A stretch of 64,000 bases of DNA from Aminobacter sp. J41 (GCF_000526635.1 NZ_JAGL01000009.1:62164-126163); one strand, 5' to 3'; positions 29,176-40,328 are shown, counted from the stretch's first letter. A program made the numbers and translations. The notes: generated by a model from the letters alone, not told the origin.

Positions 29176-30402
29176 TCAATTGCTTTCAACTGCTGGTTTT
29201 GAACCGGACAATTGATGCAGCGCCAGCAGGCCAACAAAGCAGATTGCGATCACCGGGAAGGTCAGCCAGTTCAGCATTTCCCAGCCCCAGGCGTTGTAGA
29301 CGAATCCCGCCAACAACGAGGCGACGGCGACGACGCCGAACAGGACGAAGTCATGAAATCCCTGCGCCCTACCCTTTTCATTCGGCTGGTAGGTGTTGGC
29401 AACCATGGCGGTGGCGCCGATGAAGCCAAAGTTCCAGCCGAGGCCGAGCAGGATCAGCGACGTCCAGAATTGCCATAGCTGAATGCCGGACAGGCCAACT
29501 ATGGCGCAGCCGAGCAGGAGCACGAGCCCGAACGCGATGATCTTCTCGCAGCCGAACCGGCTGATCAGCCGGCCAGTGAAGAAGCTCGGCGCGTACATGG
29601 CCATGACGTGCCAGGAGATGCCGAGCGTCGCCTCGTCAGGGGTGAAGCCGCAGCCGACCATGGCGATCGGCGCGCCGGTCATGACGAAACTCATCAGCGC
29701 ATAGGTGCCGACAGCGCACAGTAGGCCGACAGCAAAGCGCGGCTGACGGATGATTTCCCCCAGCGACCGGGCGGGGCCCTCCTGAGCCACCGAGTGGTGG
29801 GAGATCGTGTCCCGGGCGCGCAGAAAGGAGAGGATCACAGCACCGACCGCTGCCAGCACGACGATCGAGGCGAACGAGCCGGCGAACATTACCGGCGCAA
29901 GCAACTCACGTGTGAAGATGACGATCTGCGGCCCTAGGATGGCCGTAATGATCCCGCCGGCTAGCACGAAGGAGATCGCGCGCGCCTTGAACGGCGGCGG
30001 CGCATTGTCTGCAGCTGCAAAGCGGAATTGCTGCACGAAGGCGCCGCCAAGACCGATGATGGCAAGCGCCAGCGCAAACAGCCAGAAGGAGGATTCGAAC
30101 AGGGCGAGCGTCGCGAGCGCGCCGCCCAGCGCGGAAACGCTGGTGCCGAGCATGAAGCCGGCGCGCTGACCAAGGCCCTTGATGAGGGCCGCGGCCGGAA
30201 TCGCGCCGACGGCGACGCCCAGCGTGAAGCCGGTCACCGGCAGCGTCGCCAGCGACTTGTCCGCGTCGAGCAGGTAGTAGCCGGCGAGCCCGCCTATCGA
30301 GATGGTGATGGGTGCGGCGGAGCCGACAATGGCCTGTGACGAAGCGAAGATGATCGCCGCGCGGCGCGCAGCCGCTTCGTCATAGACCGGTCGTGTTGTC
30401 AC
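29176..30402 (-). CDS. MFS transporter
   Basis: 408 residues, about 12 membrane helices. The loop 2-3 region is [16 protein letters not shown], and loop 8-9 is [15 protein letters not shown], both MFS-like. It starts with GTG overlapping the nusB TGA (GTGA), so it is cotranscribed with nusB. The substrate cannot be inferred. Confidence 0.88.
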   Translation of the reverse strand: MTTRPVYDEAAARRAAIIFASSQAIVGSAAPITISIGGLAGYYLLDADKSLATLPVTGFTLGVAVGAIPAAALIKGLGQRAGFMLGTSVSALGGALATLALFESSFWLFALALAIIGLGGAFVQQFRFAAADNAPPPFKARAISFVLAGGIITAILGPQIVIFTRELLAPVMFAGSFASIVVLAAVGAVILSFLRARDTISHHSVAQEGPARSLGEIIRQPRFAVGLLCAVGTYALMSFVMTGAPIAMVGCGFTPDEATLGISWHVMAMYAPSFFTGRLISRFGCEKIIAFGLVLLLGCAIVGLSGIQLWQFWTSLILLGLGWNFGFIGATAMVANTYQPNEKGRAQGFHDFVLFGVVAVASLLAGFVYNAWGWEMLNWLTFPVIAICFVGLLALHQLSGSKPAVESN

Positions 30403-30905
30403 GCCTCAGGATCCTTGCCCCGCCCTTCGCCGCGCAGACGGCGGGCAACACGGTCGAGAACCGCGTTCACGAGCTTCGGCTCTTCCTCTTCGTAGAACGC
30501 CTTGGCGATGTCGACATATTCGGAGACGACGACCGGAACCGGCACGTCCTCGCGCTTCATCAGCTCGTAGACACCGGCGCGCAGGATCGCACGCAGCGTG
30601 GAATCGAGGCGCGACAGCGGCCAGTCGTCGGTCAGTGCCTGGCGGATGACCGGGTCGACGATCTTCTGGTTCTCGACGACGCCCGACAAGATGGCGCGGA
30701 ACCACTGCGGATCGGCCTCACGGTACTGCGCTCCGTCGACTTCCTTGCCGAGGCGGAACTGCTCGTACTCGGCCGTAATCTCGAGGACACCGCTACCGGC
30801 CACGTCCATCTGGTAGAGGGCCTGCACGGCGGCAAGACGTGCGACGCCGCGCTTGTTGGCCGGACGCGGCGTGCCCGGTTTGGGGGTATTTGATTTCGGA
30901 GCCAC
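30399..30905 (-). CDS. nusB: Transcription antitermination factor NusB
   Basis: 168 residues. All-helical Nus[20 protein letters not shown] near residue 20, [16 protein letters not shown] near 105 and [26 protein letters not shown] near 125. It acts with NusE and boxA RNA in rRNA antitermination. It follows ribH by 2 nt, the usual ribH-nusB arrangement. Confidence 0.96.
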   Translation of the reverse strand: MAPKSNTPKPGTPRPANKRGVARLAAVQALYQMDVAGSGVLEITAEYEQFRLGKEVDGAQYREADPQWFRAILSGVVENQKIVDPVIRQALTDDWPLSRLDSTLRAILRAGVYELMKREDVPVPVVVSEYVDIAKAFYEEEEPKLVNAVLDRVARRLRGEGRGKDPEA

Positions 30906-30907
30906 GC

Positions 30908-31363
30908 TTAAGCTCCAAATCGCTCGCGCAGGGCAATCATGGTCAGTGCAGCGCGCGCTGCAAAGCCACCCTTGTCGCCTTCACTGCGCCTTGCGCGAGC
31001 CCATGCCTGCTCATCGTTTTCGACGGTCAGGATGCCGTTGCCGATCGCCAGCGATTCCTCGACGGCGAGGTCCATCAGCGCGCGGCAGGACTCGTTCGCG
31101 ACGATGTCGAAATGGTAGGTCTCGCCGCGAATAACGCAGCCGAGCGCGACAAAGCCGTCATAATCGGTGCCGCCGTTCTCAGCGCCATCGAGCGCGAACG
31201 AAATGGCAGCAGGAATTTCAAGTGCGCCAGGGACGGTGACAACATCATACTGGGCGCCAGCCGCGTCCAACGCGGCCTTCGCCCCTTCGAGCAGGGCGTC
31301 AGACAAATCGTCGTAGAATCGCGCCTCAACAATGAGGAGCCGGGGCGGGGTGGTCGTGGTCAT
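30908..31363 (-). CDS. ribH: 6,7-dimethyl-8-ribityllumazine synthase
   Basis: 151 residues. [20 protein letters not shown] at the start, [12 protein letters not shown] near 58, and [20 protein letters not shown] with the catalytic His near 90. It condenses 5-amino-6-ribitylamino-uracil with dihydroxybutanone phosphate, the step before riboflavin synthase. Part of the ribD-ribE-ribH-nusB run. Confidence 0.96.
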   Translation of the reverse strand: MTTTTPPRLLIVEARFYDDLSDALLEGAKAALDAAGAQYDVVTVPGALEIPAAISFALDGAENGGTDYDGFVALGCVIRGETYHFDIVANESCRALMDLAVEESLAIGNGILTVENDEQAWARARRSEGDKGGFAARAALTMIALRERFGA

Positions 31364-31481
31364 GCGATACTCCGGAGATTGTTCGGTGACTTAGGCCGAA
31401 GCAGGCCCCTTAGCAAGCGGTACATTGACGCTGGAGCATTGCACTGGGCGCAATGCTTCAACTTGATCAGGATCGAAGTGG

Positions 31482-32099
31482 TTACAGGCCCCGCCGGACG
31501 GCCTCGGCCAAACGCGCGGCGTAGCGGGCCATTGTGTCAATTTCAATGTTGACCCGGTCGCCAATTTGCCGCTCGCCCCAGGTCGTCACGGAGAGCGAGT
31601 GGTGAATCAACAATACGTCAAATCTTGTACCGTCGACATGGTTGACCGTGAGTGAAGTGCCATCGAGGGCAACCGAACCTTTGGGGGCAATGAAACGTGC
31701 CAGCCCGCGCGGCGCTTCGAGGGTGAAGCGCACGGCATCGCCCTCCTCCTTACGGCCCACGATGTCTGCCCGACCGTCGACGTGACCCGATACGATGTGG
31801 CCGCCGAGTTCGTCGCCGATCTTCAGCGCGCGCTCGAGATTGATGCGTGTGCCGGGCTTCCAGGAGGATGCCGTGGTGAGCCGCAGCGCCTCTTCCCAGG
31901 CTTCCACCTCGAACCAGCGTTCGTTCGAGCCAGCCTCGGGAAGCGCGATGACCGTCAGGCACACGCCCGAGCAGGCGATCGAGGCGCCGATGTCGATGGT
32001 CTTCGGATCATAGGAGGTCGCAATGCGCAGCCGGATGCCTTCCGGCAGCGGCGAGACGGAAGCCACGGTTCCAACGTCCGTCACGATACCGGTGAACAT
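31482..32099 (-). CDS. ribE: Riboflavin synthase alpha subunit
   Basis: 205 residues, two lumazine-binding barrels: MFTGIVTDVGTV, IACSGVCLTV and GGHIVSGHVDG in the first and second halves, with the SVALDGTSLTV repeat near 145. It dismutates two lumazines to riboflavin. It directly abuts ribD (shared base). The 118-nt gap to ribH shows no FMN-riboswitch pattern that I could recognise. Confidence 0.96.
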   Translation of the reverse strand: MFTGIVTDVGTVASVSPLPEGIRLRIATSYDPKTIDIGASIACSGVCLTVIALPEAGSNERWFEVEAWEEALRLTTASSWKPGTRINLERALKIGDELGGHIVSGHVDGRADIVGRKEEGDAVRFTLEAPRGLARFIAPKGSVALDGTSLTVNHVDGTRFDVLLIHHSLSVTTWGERQIGDRVNIEIDTMARYAARLAEAVRRGL

Positions 32100-33220
32100 T
32101 AGCGTACCCTCACAAATTCAAGATAGTCGTCATTGCCGTAGCGCGCGGTGCGCACGAGCCGGAAACCTTCCGGCACGGTGTCGCGCGTGATGGGCGAAGC
32201 GATACCGCCCTCGCCGATCGTCACGTCGCCCGAAAATAGCGCAATACGATCGACAAGGTCTTCGTCGATGAACTGGCGGGCAGTCTTTGCTCCACCCTCG
32301 ACCATCAGCGTCGAGACGCCCTGCGAGCCGAGATCCTCCAGCAATTCCGGCAGAGCGAGGCGGCCGTCATAGGTTTCGGCTGCCATGAAGCTGACGCCCG
32401 CTGCCGCAAGCGCATCGCGGCGTTCGGGATCGCCCGCCTCATTGCAGGTTGCAACCAGCACCGGCACTTCGCGCGCCGTACGCGCCAGCTTGGACGCAAC
32501 CGGCAGCCGAAGCGAACGGTCGAGCACAATGCGCATCGGCGAACGCGCCTCAAGCCCGGGCAGTCGGCAGGTCAGTTCCGGATCATCCGCAAGCGCAGTG
32601 CCGATGCCGACGAGAATGGCATCCGACTCGGCGCGCATCACGTGCACCTGGGCCCGGGCCTGCGGGCCGGTGATTGCCACCTGGCCCTCTCCCGTCTTAC
32701 CGATCATGCCGTTGGCGGAAACCGCAAGCTTTAGAGTCACTTCCGGCCGACGGCTCATGGAACGAGTCAGGTAGCCGGCCATCGCGTCGACGGCTTCTTC
32801 AGCCAGTACGCGCTCAACGACCTCGATGCCGGCAGCGCGGAGAATGGCGTAGCCCTTACCGGAAACGCGGGGGTCCGGATCGCTTGCTGCCCCAACAACA
32901 CGAGCAACACCTGCCGTCACCAGCGTGTTCGCGCAGGGCGGCGTCCGGCCATGGTGCGCGCAGGGCTCAAGCGTCACGTAGGCCGTCGCACCACGCGCAA
33001 GTTCGCCTGCCTCGGCGAGAGCCTGCGGCTCGGCATGCGGGCGTCCGCCCAGCGCGGTCACCCCTCGACCGACAATGACGCCGTCGCGGACAATGAGCGT
33101 TCCAACAGAGGGATTGGTAGCAGTCAGACCAAGATTGCGCCGCGACAGCCTGATCGCAGCAGCCATGAACCGACGGTCGGCCTCGCTTGCCTCACTGCGC
33201 GAACTTGCCGCCATCGGCAC
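32099..33220 (-). CDS. ribD: Bifunctional deaminase/reductase RibD
   Basis: 373 residues. The N-terminal deaminase has zinc ligands in HAEPQALAEAG and EPCAHHGRTPPC. The C-terminal reductase (from about 150) has VTLKLAVSANGMIGKTGEG and LMVEGGAKTARQFI. Two successive steps of riboflavin synthesis. A GTG at 33220 has GAGG five bases upstream; ATG 33214 is the alternative. It follows nrdR without a gap. Confidence 0.95.
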   Translation of the reverse strand: MPMAASSRSEASEADRRFMAAAIRLSRRNLGLTATNPSVGTLIVRDGVIVGRGVTALGGRPHAEPQALAEAGELARGATAYVTLEPCAHHGRTPPCANTLVTAGVARVVGAASDPDPRVSGKGYAILRAAGIEVVERVLAEEAVDAMAGYLTRSMSRRPEVTLKLAVSANGMIGKTGEGQVAITGPQARAQVHVMRAESDAILVGIGTALADDPELTCRLPGLEARSPMRIVLDRSLRLPVASKLARTAREVPVLVATCNEAGDPERRDALAAAGVSFMAAETYDGRLALPELLEDLGSQGVSTLMVEGGAKTARQFIDEDLVDRIALFSGDVTIGEGGIASPITRDTVPEGFRLVRTARYGNDDYLEFVRVR

Positions 33221-33685
33221 CTATTCCTCGTCTTCGTCGCCTCGCAGTTCACCGAGGACATCATGGAAGTCCTTGGCCTCGCGGAAATTGCGATAGACCG
33301 AGGCGAAGCGCACATAGGCAACGTCATCGATGGATTTCAAGGCATCCATCACGAGCCGGCCGATATCGCCGGAATTGATCTCGATTTCGCCGGAGCTCTC
33401 GAGCTGTCGCTGAATCCCACTAACCGCACGCTCCAGCAGTTCCGGATCGACGTTGCGCTTGCGCACCGCCGTTTCCATCGACCGCAACAGCTTGTCGCGG
33501 TCGAAGGGGACCTTGCGGCCCGATTTCTTTATGACAACGAGATCGCGCAGCTGCACGCGCTCGAAGGTGGTGAAGCGACCGCCGCAAACCGGGCAGACCC
33601 TGCGCCGGCGGATCGCCGCCCCGTCTTCTGCGGGGCGGGAATCCTTTACCTGCGTGTCTTCAGACTGGCAGTATGGGCAGCGCAT
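33221..33685 (-). CDS. nrdR: Transcriptional repressor NrdR
   Basis: 154 residues. A zinc ribbon, [17 protein letters not shown]...[16 protein letters not shown], followed by an ATP-cone ([21 protein letters not shown]). It represses ribonucleotide reductase genes when dATP is high. Its family gene order glyA-nrdR-ribD is seen here. Confidence 0.97.
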   Translation of the reverse strand: MRCPYCQSEDTQVKDSRPAEDGAAIRRRRVCPVCGGRFTTFERVQLRDLVVIKKSGRKVPFDRDKLLRSMETAVRKRNVDPELLERAVSGIQRQLESSGEIEINSGDIGRLVMDALKSIDDVAYVRFASVYRNFREAKDFHDVLGELRGDEDEE

Positions 33686-33719
33686 CGCTCATCCCCGACG
33701 AATCTTGGTAGCCGTAGGC

Positions 33720-35033
33720 TTACCCCAGATAGGGGTAGAGCGGGAAGCGTGCGCAGAGCTCCTCGACCTTGGTACGCACAGCCTGCTCGACGCCGGCATT
33801 GCCTTCGTCGGAGTTGGCGACCTTCAGGCCATCAAGCACTTCCGAGATCATGTGGCCGATCTGGGTGAACTCGGCGGTGCCGAAGCCGCGGGTCGTGCCC
33901 GCCGGGGTGCCGAGACGGATGCCCGAGGTCACGAACGGCTTCTCAGGGTCGAACGGGATGCCGTTCTTGTTGCAGGTGATATGCGCACGGCCGAGAGCCG
34001 CCTCGGCGCGCTTGCCGGTGGCGTTCTTCGGACGCAGGTCAACCAGCATCAGGTGGTTGTCGGTGCCACCCGAGACGATGTCGAGGCCAGTCTCCTTGAG
34101 AGCGGCAGCCAGCGCCTTGGCGTTGTCGACGATGTTCTTCGCGTAGGTCTTGAACTCCGGCTTTAGCGCCTCGCCAAACGCAACCGCCTTGCCGGCGATG
34201 ACGTGCATCAGCGGGCCGCCCTGCAGGCCGGGGAACACGGCCGAGTTCATCTTCTTCGCGATTTCCTCATCGTTGGTGAGGATCATGCCACCGCGCGGAC
34301 CACGCAGCGACTTGTGGGTCGTGGTGGTGACGACGTGCGCGTAGGGCAGCGGCGACGGGTGCTGACCACCCGCGACGAGGCCGGCGATGTGCGCCATGTC
34401 GACCATAAGGTAAGCGCCGACCGCGTCAGCGATCTCGCGGAAACGCTTCCAGTCCCAGATGCGCGAGTAGGCAGTGCCGCCGGCGAGGATCAGCTTCGGC
34501 TTGGTCTCGTGCGCCTTCTTCTCGACCTCGTCCATGTCGAGAAGCTGGTCTTCCTTGCGGACGCCGTAGGAGACGACGTTGAACCACTTGCCGCTCATGT
34601 TGACCGGCGAGCCGTGGGTCAGGTGACCGCCCGAATTAAGGTCGAGGCCCATGAAGGTGTCGCCCGGCTGCAGCAGCGCCAGGAACACGGCCTGGTTCAT
34701 CTGGCTGCCCGAGTTCGGCTGGACGTTGGCGAACTTGCAGTCGAACAGCTGCTTGGCGCGCTCGATGGCGAGTTCCTCGACGATATCGACGAACTGGCAG
34801 CCGCCGTAGTAGCGCTTGCCCGGATAGCCTTCCGCATACTTGTTGGTCAGGATCGAACCCTGGGCCTCAAGAACGGCGCGCGAGACGATGTTCTCCGAGG
34901 CAATCAGCTCGATCTCGTCGCGCTGACGACCGAGCTCCTTGCGGATTGCTGCAAAGATTTCCGGATCGCGCTCTTCGAGCGGCTGGGTGAAGAAAGCGGA
35001 AGCATCTGCCGACGCTGCGGAAGCAATGGCCAT
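33720..35033 (-). CDS. glyA: Serine hydroxymethyltransferase
   Basis: 437 residues from ATG 35033; the frame extends upstream but [15 protein letters not shown] is the natural start. PLP lysine in [16 protein letters not shown], with [11 protein letters not shown] near 45 and [14 protein letters not shown] near 75. It makes glycine and methylene-THF from serine. First gene of the glyA-nrdR-ribD run; a promoter should lie in 35,034-35,148. Confidence 0.97.
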   Translation of the reverse strand: MAIASAASADASAFFTQPLEERDPEIFAAIRKELGRQRDEIELIASENIVSRAVLEAQGSILTNKYAEGYPGKRYYGGCQFVDIVEELAIERAKQLFDCKFANVQPNSGSQMNQAVFLALLQPGDTFMGLDLNSGGHLTHGSPVNMSGKWFNVVSYGVRKEDQLLDMDEVEKKAHETKPKLILAGGTAYSRIWDWKRFREIADAVGAYLMVDMAHIAGLVAGGQHPSPLPYAHVVTTTTHKSLRGPRGGMILTNDEEIAKKMNSAVFPGLQGGPLMHVIAGKAVAFGEALKPEFKTYAKNIVDNAKALAAALKETGLDIVSGGTDNHLMLVDLRPKNATGKRAEAALGRAHITCNKNGIPFDPEKPFVTSGIRLGTPAGTTRGFGTAEFTQIGHMISEVLDGLKVANSDEGNAGVEQAVRTKVEELCARFPLYPYLG

Positions 35034-35148
35034 GGACCTGTCCTTCGGACTTACTTGGGGTGGCGTTGGATGCGGCGCGATTAGCACACTTCCCGTGGTG
35101 CGACCATGCACGACCGCGAAATTTGATTGCGGCTTTGCGCCACAAATG

Positions 35149-35172
35149 AAAAGGCCGCCCCGAGGCGGCCAT
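35149..35172 (-). terminator. Intrinsic terminator of the L,D-transpeptidase gene
   Basis: Stem GGCCGCC-TCGG-GGCGGCC on the minus strand followed by TTTTC, 19 nt past the stop. Confidence 0.85.
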
Positions 35173-35190
35173 TCCGGAAATTGTTTTTCG

Positions 35191-36441
35191 TCAGAGCGTC
35201 GAGATCTGCAACGCGTCCACGCCGTCGAGCCCGTAGATGTCGTCGCGGAAGTGTGCGACGCCCTGGTCGGTCGCCCATGCCGACACGTAGGTCATGTGGA
35301 TCGGCACCGGATTGGCCACCGGGATCTTGACGTCCGATTCCGTCTGGATGGTCTGCTCGATACGGCGGCGGTCCCAGCCCTGCGTCTCCTTGAGGATCCA
35401 GACGACGAGGTCGCGCACGTTCTGGACGCGCACGCAACCCGACGAGTGGAAACGCTCGAGGCCGTTGAACAGGCTCTGCTGCGGCGTGTCGTGCAGGTAA
35501 ACCGCGTGTGGGTTGTGGAAGTTGATCTTCGTGCTCGCCATCGCGTTGATGCGGCCCGGATCCTGGCGGAAGCGGAGCTTCGCCGCCTCTTCCGTGTTCC
35601 AGTCGATCGACAGCGGATCGACCTCCCCGTTCGGCCCGAGGATGTGGATGTTGTTTTCCTTCAGGTAGTTCGGGTTCTTGCGCATCAGCGGGATGATGTC
35701 GCGGCGAACGATCGACTCCGGCGCATTCCAGTACGGGTTGAGGTTAATCTCGTGGATCTTCGAGGTGAGGCGTGGCGTCTGGCGGTCGATCTTGCCGACG
35801 ACGGCGACGTGCCGCGAAGCAACACGGCCGTTCTCGACGGCCTCGATCTCGGCAGCCGGAATGTTCACCATCACGAAGCGGCCGGACGTGTCCGGCATGT
35901 TGCGCAGGCGCTCGAGATTCGTCTGCAGCTGGCCGAGGCGGATGTCGGCTGAAATATTCATCGCCGCATAGGTGTAGCGGCCGGTCGCCCCGTCAGCTGG
36001 CAGGCCGTGGCGCGTCTGGAAGCGCTTCAGGGCAACGTCGACATAGGAGTCGAAGGCGTTCGAAATGCCAGCCGATTCGGCCAGATCGCCCGAGATCATC
36101 AGGCGGCGGCGCAGAACCGCGACGTCAGGATCGACCACGCCAAGCTTGAGAGCCTTCCCGCTCGGCACGATCGGCCAGCCGCCATTGGCAACGATGTTCT
36201 GGTAGTGCGCCATCGTCTGCTCGACATAGGCGACGGTCTGCTGACTGAAAACCGGCGAAGTGGAAACCACCCTGCCCGGCTGCGCCGTCGGGCGCGCATC
36301 AAACTGGTCGTCCCAGGTTGCGCGCGAATGGGAGGACAGGATTTCGTCAATGACGCTCTGGGCCATCGCCGGCGCTGCGAGTGCTGCCGTGGCAGCCCCT
36401 GCGCCCACGACCCGGATAAAGGTACGACGAGATGTCTTCAT
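35191..36441 (-). CDS. Tat-exported L,D-transpeptidase (LdtP-like)
   Basis: 416 residues from ATG 36441. A twin-arginine signal [21 protein letters not shown] is followed by a peptidoglycan-binding segment ([18 protein letters not shown], about 150) and a YkuD domain with catalytic HSSGCVRV near 360. Architecture and length are those of the large YcbB-type enzymes that make 3-3 crosslinks in peptidoglycan. The adjacent upstream regulator LdtR supports the LdtP call; in rhizobia and Liberibacter LdtR controls such a gene in stress tolerance. Confidence 0.9.
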   Translation of the reverse strand: MKTSRRTFIRVVGAGAATAALAAPAMAQSVIDEILSSHSRATWDDQFDARPTAQPGRVVSTSPVFSQQTVAYVEQTMAHYQNIVANGGWPIVPSGKALKLGVVDPDVAVLRRRLMISGDLAESAGISNAFDSYVDVALKRFQTRHGLPADGATGRYTYAAMNISADIRLGQLQTNLERLRNMPDTSGRFVMVNIPAAEIEAVENGRVASRHVAVVGKIDRQTPRLTSKIHEINLNPYWNAPESIVRRDIIPLMRKNPNYLKENNIHILGPNGEVDPLSIDWNTEEAAKLRFRQDPGRINAMASTKINFHNPHAVYLHDTPQQSLFNGLERFHSSGCVRVQNVRDLVVWILKETQGWDRRRIEQTIQTESDVKIPVANPVPIHMTYVSAWATDQGVAHFRDDIYGLDGVDALQISTL

Positions 36442-36670
36442 TGAGTTGGTCCCGGCACTCGAAATTTTCGCCGCGGCGAAGGCCTGCGGCACCACTCACG
36501 CATATTGCGGCAACAGGGTTAAGATAGCCCAAACAGTAGCCGAATTCATTAACGATGCGCGTAGCTTCCGGTCCCATGCTTTTATGGCGGGAACGTGGCG
36601 GCGGCTGAAACGCCGCGACCGCGCGCGCCGGAGCACACGCGGTTTCGAGAGCGCCGGATGACCGTTCGGA

Positions 36671-37186
36671 TTACATGCGGTAGGCGATCGTGTCGTTCCA
36701 GAAGCGGTCGAGACGCTGCAGGGCGCGGTTCATCTGCTTGAACTCGTCCGCGTTGATGCCGCCGACCTGCTCGATCGAACCGACGTGGCGCTCGTAGAGA
36801 CGGCCGACGATCTCGGCCACTTCCTGGCCCTTCTCGGTCAGGCTGATACGGACCGAACGACGGTCGATGCGCGAACGCTGGTGGCTGACGAAGCCGAGGT
36901 CGACCAGCTTCTTCAGGTTGTAGGACACGTTCGAGCCGAGATAGTAGCCGCGGGTGCGCAGTTCACCGGCGGTCAGCTCGGCATCGCCGATGTTGAAGAG
37001 CAGAAGAGCCTGGATCGCGTTGATGTCCGAACGGCCGTTGCGGTCGAACTCGTCCTTGATCACGTCCAGAAGACGACGGTGCAGTCTTTCCACCAGCTGC
37101 AAAGATTCCAGATAAAGATTCCGGATAGCATCCTTGCGATCTTCATGGTTATCCGCGGGCTTCGCCGCCTGACGGGAAGTCATCAT
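36671..37186 (-). CDS. ldtR: MarR-family regulator LdtR
   Basis: 171 residues. A MarR winged helix, DINAIQALLLFNIGDAELTAGE and YYLGSNVSYNLKKLVDLGFV with wing SRIDRRSVRISLTEKG, inside the Hyphomicrobiales-specific form that matches LdtR. It lies 229 nt upstream of the L,D-transpeptidase on the same strand. Small aromatic ligands relieve LdtR in Liberibacter (known for the family). Start ATG 37186 or the next Met; upstream residues in the open frame are Lys/Arg-rich noise. Confidence 0.87.
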   Translation of the reverse strand: MMTSRQAAKPADNHEDRKDAIRNLYLESLQLVERLHRRLLDVIKDEFDRNGRSDINAIQALLLFNIGDAELTAGELRTRGYYLGSNVSYNLKKLVDLGFVSHQRSRIDRRSVRISLTEKGQEVAEIVGRLYERHVGSIEQVGGINADEFKQMNRALQRLDRFWNDTIAYRM

Positions 37187-37332
37187 GGTCTTGCCTCTTG
37201 TTTGACGCCTGGTGATTTTCTTTTTTGTTCTCACCTTGGCCCGACCATATCGAACACGTATAAAATTCGACTTAAACCGCAGGCTTAACAGGGGCTTACC
37301 GGGCGAAACAGGCAGACAGGACTAATGCGCAG

Positions 37333-37761
37333 TTAATCTGACTGCTTGCGTGCCTTGAGGAAAAAGACCGCGCGGAAGGCGCAGTAGATGATCGCAACGA
37401 TGCCGTGAGCGATCAGGATTTCGAGGTGAAATCCAAACAGGCGCGGGAAGCCGAGATACATGCCGAACTCGATCGCCGCGCACAAAAACCAGATGACCGG
37501 CCCCCACGACGCGAGCATCCACAGGCCGCTGGCCGCGAAGGGAAAGAGGACGGCAAGCGCCACTGCGGCCACCTGCCAGTGAACGGGCATCAGGTCGAAG
37601 CGCCATTCGGCGCCGTCATAGAAGCCGATCAGCCGCACCCAATAGAGAATGCCGAGGATAAGGCTCCAGGCAGCCACGACACGAAGAAACCATTGCCAGG
37701 CGAGCTCAAGCGTCGACGCATAGGTTGGCGTGCGTTCGAAGAACTCGTTCGTAACCGGCAT
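37333..37761 (-). CDS. Four-helix membrane protein (DUF6163-like)
   Basis: 142 residues from ATG 37761, with GGAGA five to six bases upstream. Four membrane helices; motifs WFLRVVAAWSLILGILYWVRL and GFHLEILIAHGIVAIIYCAF. Proteins of this kind lie next to ldtR and hemB in many Hyphomicrobiales. The function is unknown. Confidence 0.75.
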   Translation of the reverse strand: MPVTNEFFERTPTYASTLELAWQWFLRVVAAWSLILGILYWVRLIGFYDGAEWRFDLMPVHWQVAAVALAVLFPFAASGLWMLASWGPVIWFLCAAIEFGMYLGFPRLFGFHLEILIAHGIVAIIYCAFRAVFFLKARKQSD

Positions 37762-37871
37762 GCTCTCTCCCGTCAGATTCGCCATGCAGCATAGGGCAGC
37801 AGGTTTGATCTGCAAGCAATTGGCCCGGCGGCAATCCCCATGTTAGAAGCGCGGAAACTGGAGTCCCTGCC

Positions 37872-38903
37872 ATGAACATTCCTCCTTTCCGCTCTTCGGC
37901 CCGCACCGTTGACGAGATTACCGGGTCCAGAAGACTGCGCCGCATGCGCAAGGCCGACTGGTCGCGCCGCCTCGTCCAGGAGAACCGCCTGACCGTCGAT
38001 GACCTGATCTGGCCGATCTTCCTGATGGACGGCGAAAAGCGCCGCGAGCCGGTGGAAGCAATGCCCGGCGTCTTCCGCATGTCGGTCGACGAGGCGGTGA
38101 AGGAGGCAGAGCATGCCGCCAAGCTCGGCATCCCGGCGATCGCGACCTTCCCTCAGGTCGACGGGGCGCTGAAGGATGAGACCGGCTCGGAAATCCTCAA
38201 CCCGGACAACCTCATCAACCGCGCCACCCGCGCGATCAAGGCCGCGGTGCCACAGATGGGCATCATAACCGACGTGGCGCTGGATCCGTTCACCAGCCAC
38301 GGCCATGACGGCATCCTGCGCAACGGGATCATCGTCAATGACGAGACGGTCCAGCAGGTCGCGCAGGCTGCGATCCGCCAGGCCGAGGCAGGCTCCGACA
38401 TCATCGCCCCGTCGGACATGATGGACGGCCGCATCGGTGCCATTCGCGACGCGCTCGACAGCGCCGGCTTCCAGGACGTCGCCATCATGTCCTACGCGAC
38501 CAAGTTTGCGTCGTGCTTCTATGGTCCTTATCGCGAGGCTATCGGCACGCTCGGCCTGCTCAAGGGCGACAAGAAGACCTACTACATCGACCACGCCAAT
38601 TCCGACGAGGCCGTGCGAGAGGCAGAGCAGGATCTCGTCGAGGGGGCCGACATGCTGATGGTCAAGCCCGGCATGCCGTATCTCGACATCATCTACCGCC
38701 TGAAGCAGGAGCTTCGCGTGCCGATGTTCGCCTACCAGGTGTCGGGCGAATACGCGATGATCCAGGCGGCCGCAGCCAATGGCTGGATCGATGGCGAGAA
38801 GGCGATGCTGGAGTCGCTGCTCGCCTTCAAGCGCGCCGGCTGCGACGGCATCCTCACCTACTTCGCGCCGCGCGTCGCGGAACTGCTCAAGCAACAGGGC
38901 TGA
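37872..38903 (+). CDS. hemB: Porphobilinogen synthase (delta-aminolevulinic acid dehydratase)
   Basis: 343 residues. It joins two 5-aminolevulinate molecules in heme and B12 synthesis. Active-site Lys in SYATKFASCFYGP and MVKPGMPYLDI. The metal loop reads DVALDPFTSHGHDG, with no Cys where zinc enzymes have three, so this is a magnesium-type enzyme. Divergent from the DUF6163-like gene. Confidence 0.96.
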   Translation: MNIPPFRSSARTVDEITGSRRLRRMRKADWSRRLVQENRLTVDDLIWPIFLMDGEKRREPVEAMPGVFRMSVDEAVKEAEHAAKLGIPAIATFPQVDGALKDETGSEILNPDNLINRATRAIKAAVPQMGIITDVALDPFTSHGHDGILRNGIIVNDETVQQVAQAAIRQAEAGSDIIAPSDMMDGRIGAIRDALDSAGFQDVAIMSYATKFASCFYGPYREAIGTLGLLKGDKKTYYIDHANSDEAVREAEQDLVEGADMLMVKPGMPYLDIIYRLKQELRVPMFAYQVSGEYAMIQAAAANGWIDGEKAMLESLLAFKRAGCDGILTYFAPRVAELLKQQG

Positions 38904-38984
38904 CAATCAGCCCTGCACTTTCAGCGTTCGGTTGAAATCGGCGTCCTGCCACACCACCTGACAGGCATGATGAGGGAAGACTCA

Positions 38985-39455
38985 ATGAACAGCCGAACGC
39001 TTGATGGCGAGATCATCAACGACCGCCTCGATGATATTCGTGTCTATGACGGAGTGCGGACGCGGCGCGTCTTCGCCTTCCTGATCGACTATCTGATTAT
39101 CGGGCTCCTCCTGATCCCGTTCGGGATCCTGGTGTTCCTGCTTGGCCTGCTGACCCTTGGGCTCGGCTGGATGCTGTTTGCCATCCTCGGCCCCGCCGTC
39201 GCGCTCATCTACGTCTGGAAGACGTTAGGCGGCCCGGATCAGGCCACCATCGGCATGCGGATGATGAACATCCGCCTCGAGCGGCTGGACGGCGGTCGTG
39301 TCGACGGCATGCTGGCGATCGTTCACACCGTCCTGTTCTGGGCCGGCAACGCGATCCTGACGCCGCTCATCCTTCTCGCAACGCTCTTCCTCGAGCGCAA
39401 GCGCACGGTCCACGACCTGCTGCTCGGCACCGTCGTTGCCCGCTCAGATCGTTAA
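38985..39455 (+). CDS. RDD-family membrane protein
   Basis: 156 residues. RDD pattern with VRTRRVFAFLIDYLIIG (first helix with Arg and Asp), a second Gly/Leu-rich pair of helices, QATIGMRMMNIRLERLDGG and KRTVHDLLLGTVVARSD. RDD proteins are small membrane proteins, in some bacteria linked to Na+/H+ transport; the role here is open. Lies between hemB and bpt. Confidence 0.85.
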   Translation: MNSRTLDGEIINDRLDDIRVYDGVRTRRVFAFLIDYLIIGLLLIPFGILVFLLGLLTLGLGWMLFAILGPAVALIYVWKTLGGPDQATIGMRMMNIRLERLDGGRVDGMLAIVHTVLFWAGNAILTPLILLATLFLERKRTVHDLLLGTVVARSDR

Positions 39456-39566
39456 GCCGGCCACCGCTCGGCTGACGATACCGTTTCAAACTTTTTCGTT
39501 TGACTTTTTAGCCCGTCAGACGAGCTTATTCAGGTGTACCCTTGGTTGGGACACCTGCCAGAAGCC

Positions 39567-40328
39567 ATGACGCATCAGACGACGCAATCCCCCCAGTTTT
39601 TCCTCACCGCCCCGGCTGCCTGCCCTTATCTCGAGGGACAGCAGGAGCGGAAGGTCTTTACCCATCTGGTGGGTGATCGCGCTCCTGAACTGAATGACCT
39701 CCTCACTCAGGGCGGCTTCCGCCGCTCACAGAATATTGCGTACAGGCCAGCCTGCGAAACCTGCCGGGCCTGCGTGTCGGTGCGCATCCTCGTCGACGAG
39801 TTCAAGCCGACCCGCAACATGAAGCGCGTGCTTGCGCGCAACAGCGACCTCATCGGCTGCGCCAAGCTGCCGGAGACCTCGACCGAGCAGTACTCCCTCT
39901 TTCGCACCTATCTCGACCGCCGCCATCGCAGCGGCGGCATGTCGGACATGAGTGTGTTCGACTACGCGATGATGGTCGAGGACACCCACGTCGACACGAT
40001 GCTGATCGAGTACCGCCGTCGTGGCCCGGACAGCTTCATCACCGGCGAAGGTGAAGGCGAGTTGATCGCCGTCGCGCTCACTGACCGGATGAGTGACGGT
40101 CTGTCCATGGTCTATTCGTTCTTCGACCCGGACATGGAGGATCGCTCGCTCGGCACCTTCATGATCCTCGACCACATCAACCGGGCGCGCGCAGCCGGCC
40201 TGCCACACATCTATCTCGGCTACTGGGTCAATGGCTCGCGCAAGATGTCGTACAAGATCCGCTTCGAGCCGCAGGAGCACCTTGGTCCGCGCGGTTGGGA
40301 GAGGTTCGATCCCGACAACGCCGGCTAG
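39567..40328 (+). CDS. bpt: Aspartate/glutamate leucyltransferase Bpt
   Basis: 253 residues from MTHQTT. It transfers Leu from tRNA to proteins with N-terminal Asp or Glu, marking them for ClpSAP (N-degron pathway). Family motifs: [43 protein letters not shown] and [13 protein letters not shown]. Same strand as hemB and the EamA gene. Confidence 0.95.
   Translation: MTHQTTQSPQFFLTAPAACPYLEGQQERKVFTHLVGDRAPELNDLLTQGGFRRSQNIAYRPACETCRACVSVRILVDEFKPTRNMKRVLARNSDLIGCAKLPETSTEQYSLFRTYLDRRHRSGGMSDMSVFDYAMMVEDTHVDTMLIEYRRRGPDSFITGEGEGELIAVALTDRMSDGLSMVYSFFDPDMEDRSLGTFMILDHINRARAAGLPHIYLGYWVNGSRKMSYKIRFEPQEHLGPRGWERFDPDNAG

Noticed and set aside
31364-31481. FMN riboswitch before the riboflavin genes
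   Set aside because: No RFN-type conserved blocks seen in this gap; ribE, ribD and nrdR are packed without a leader.
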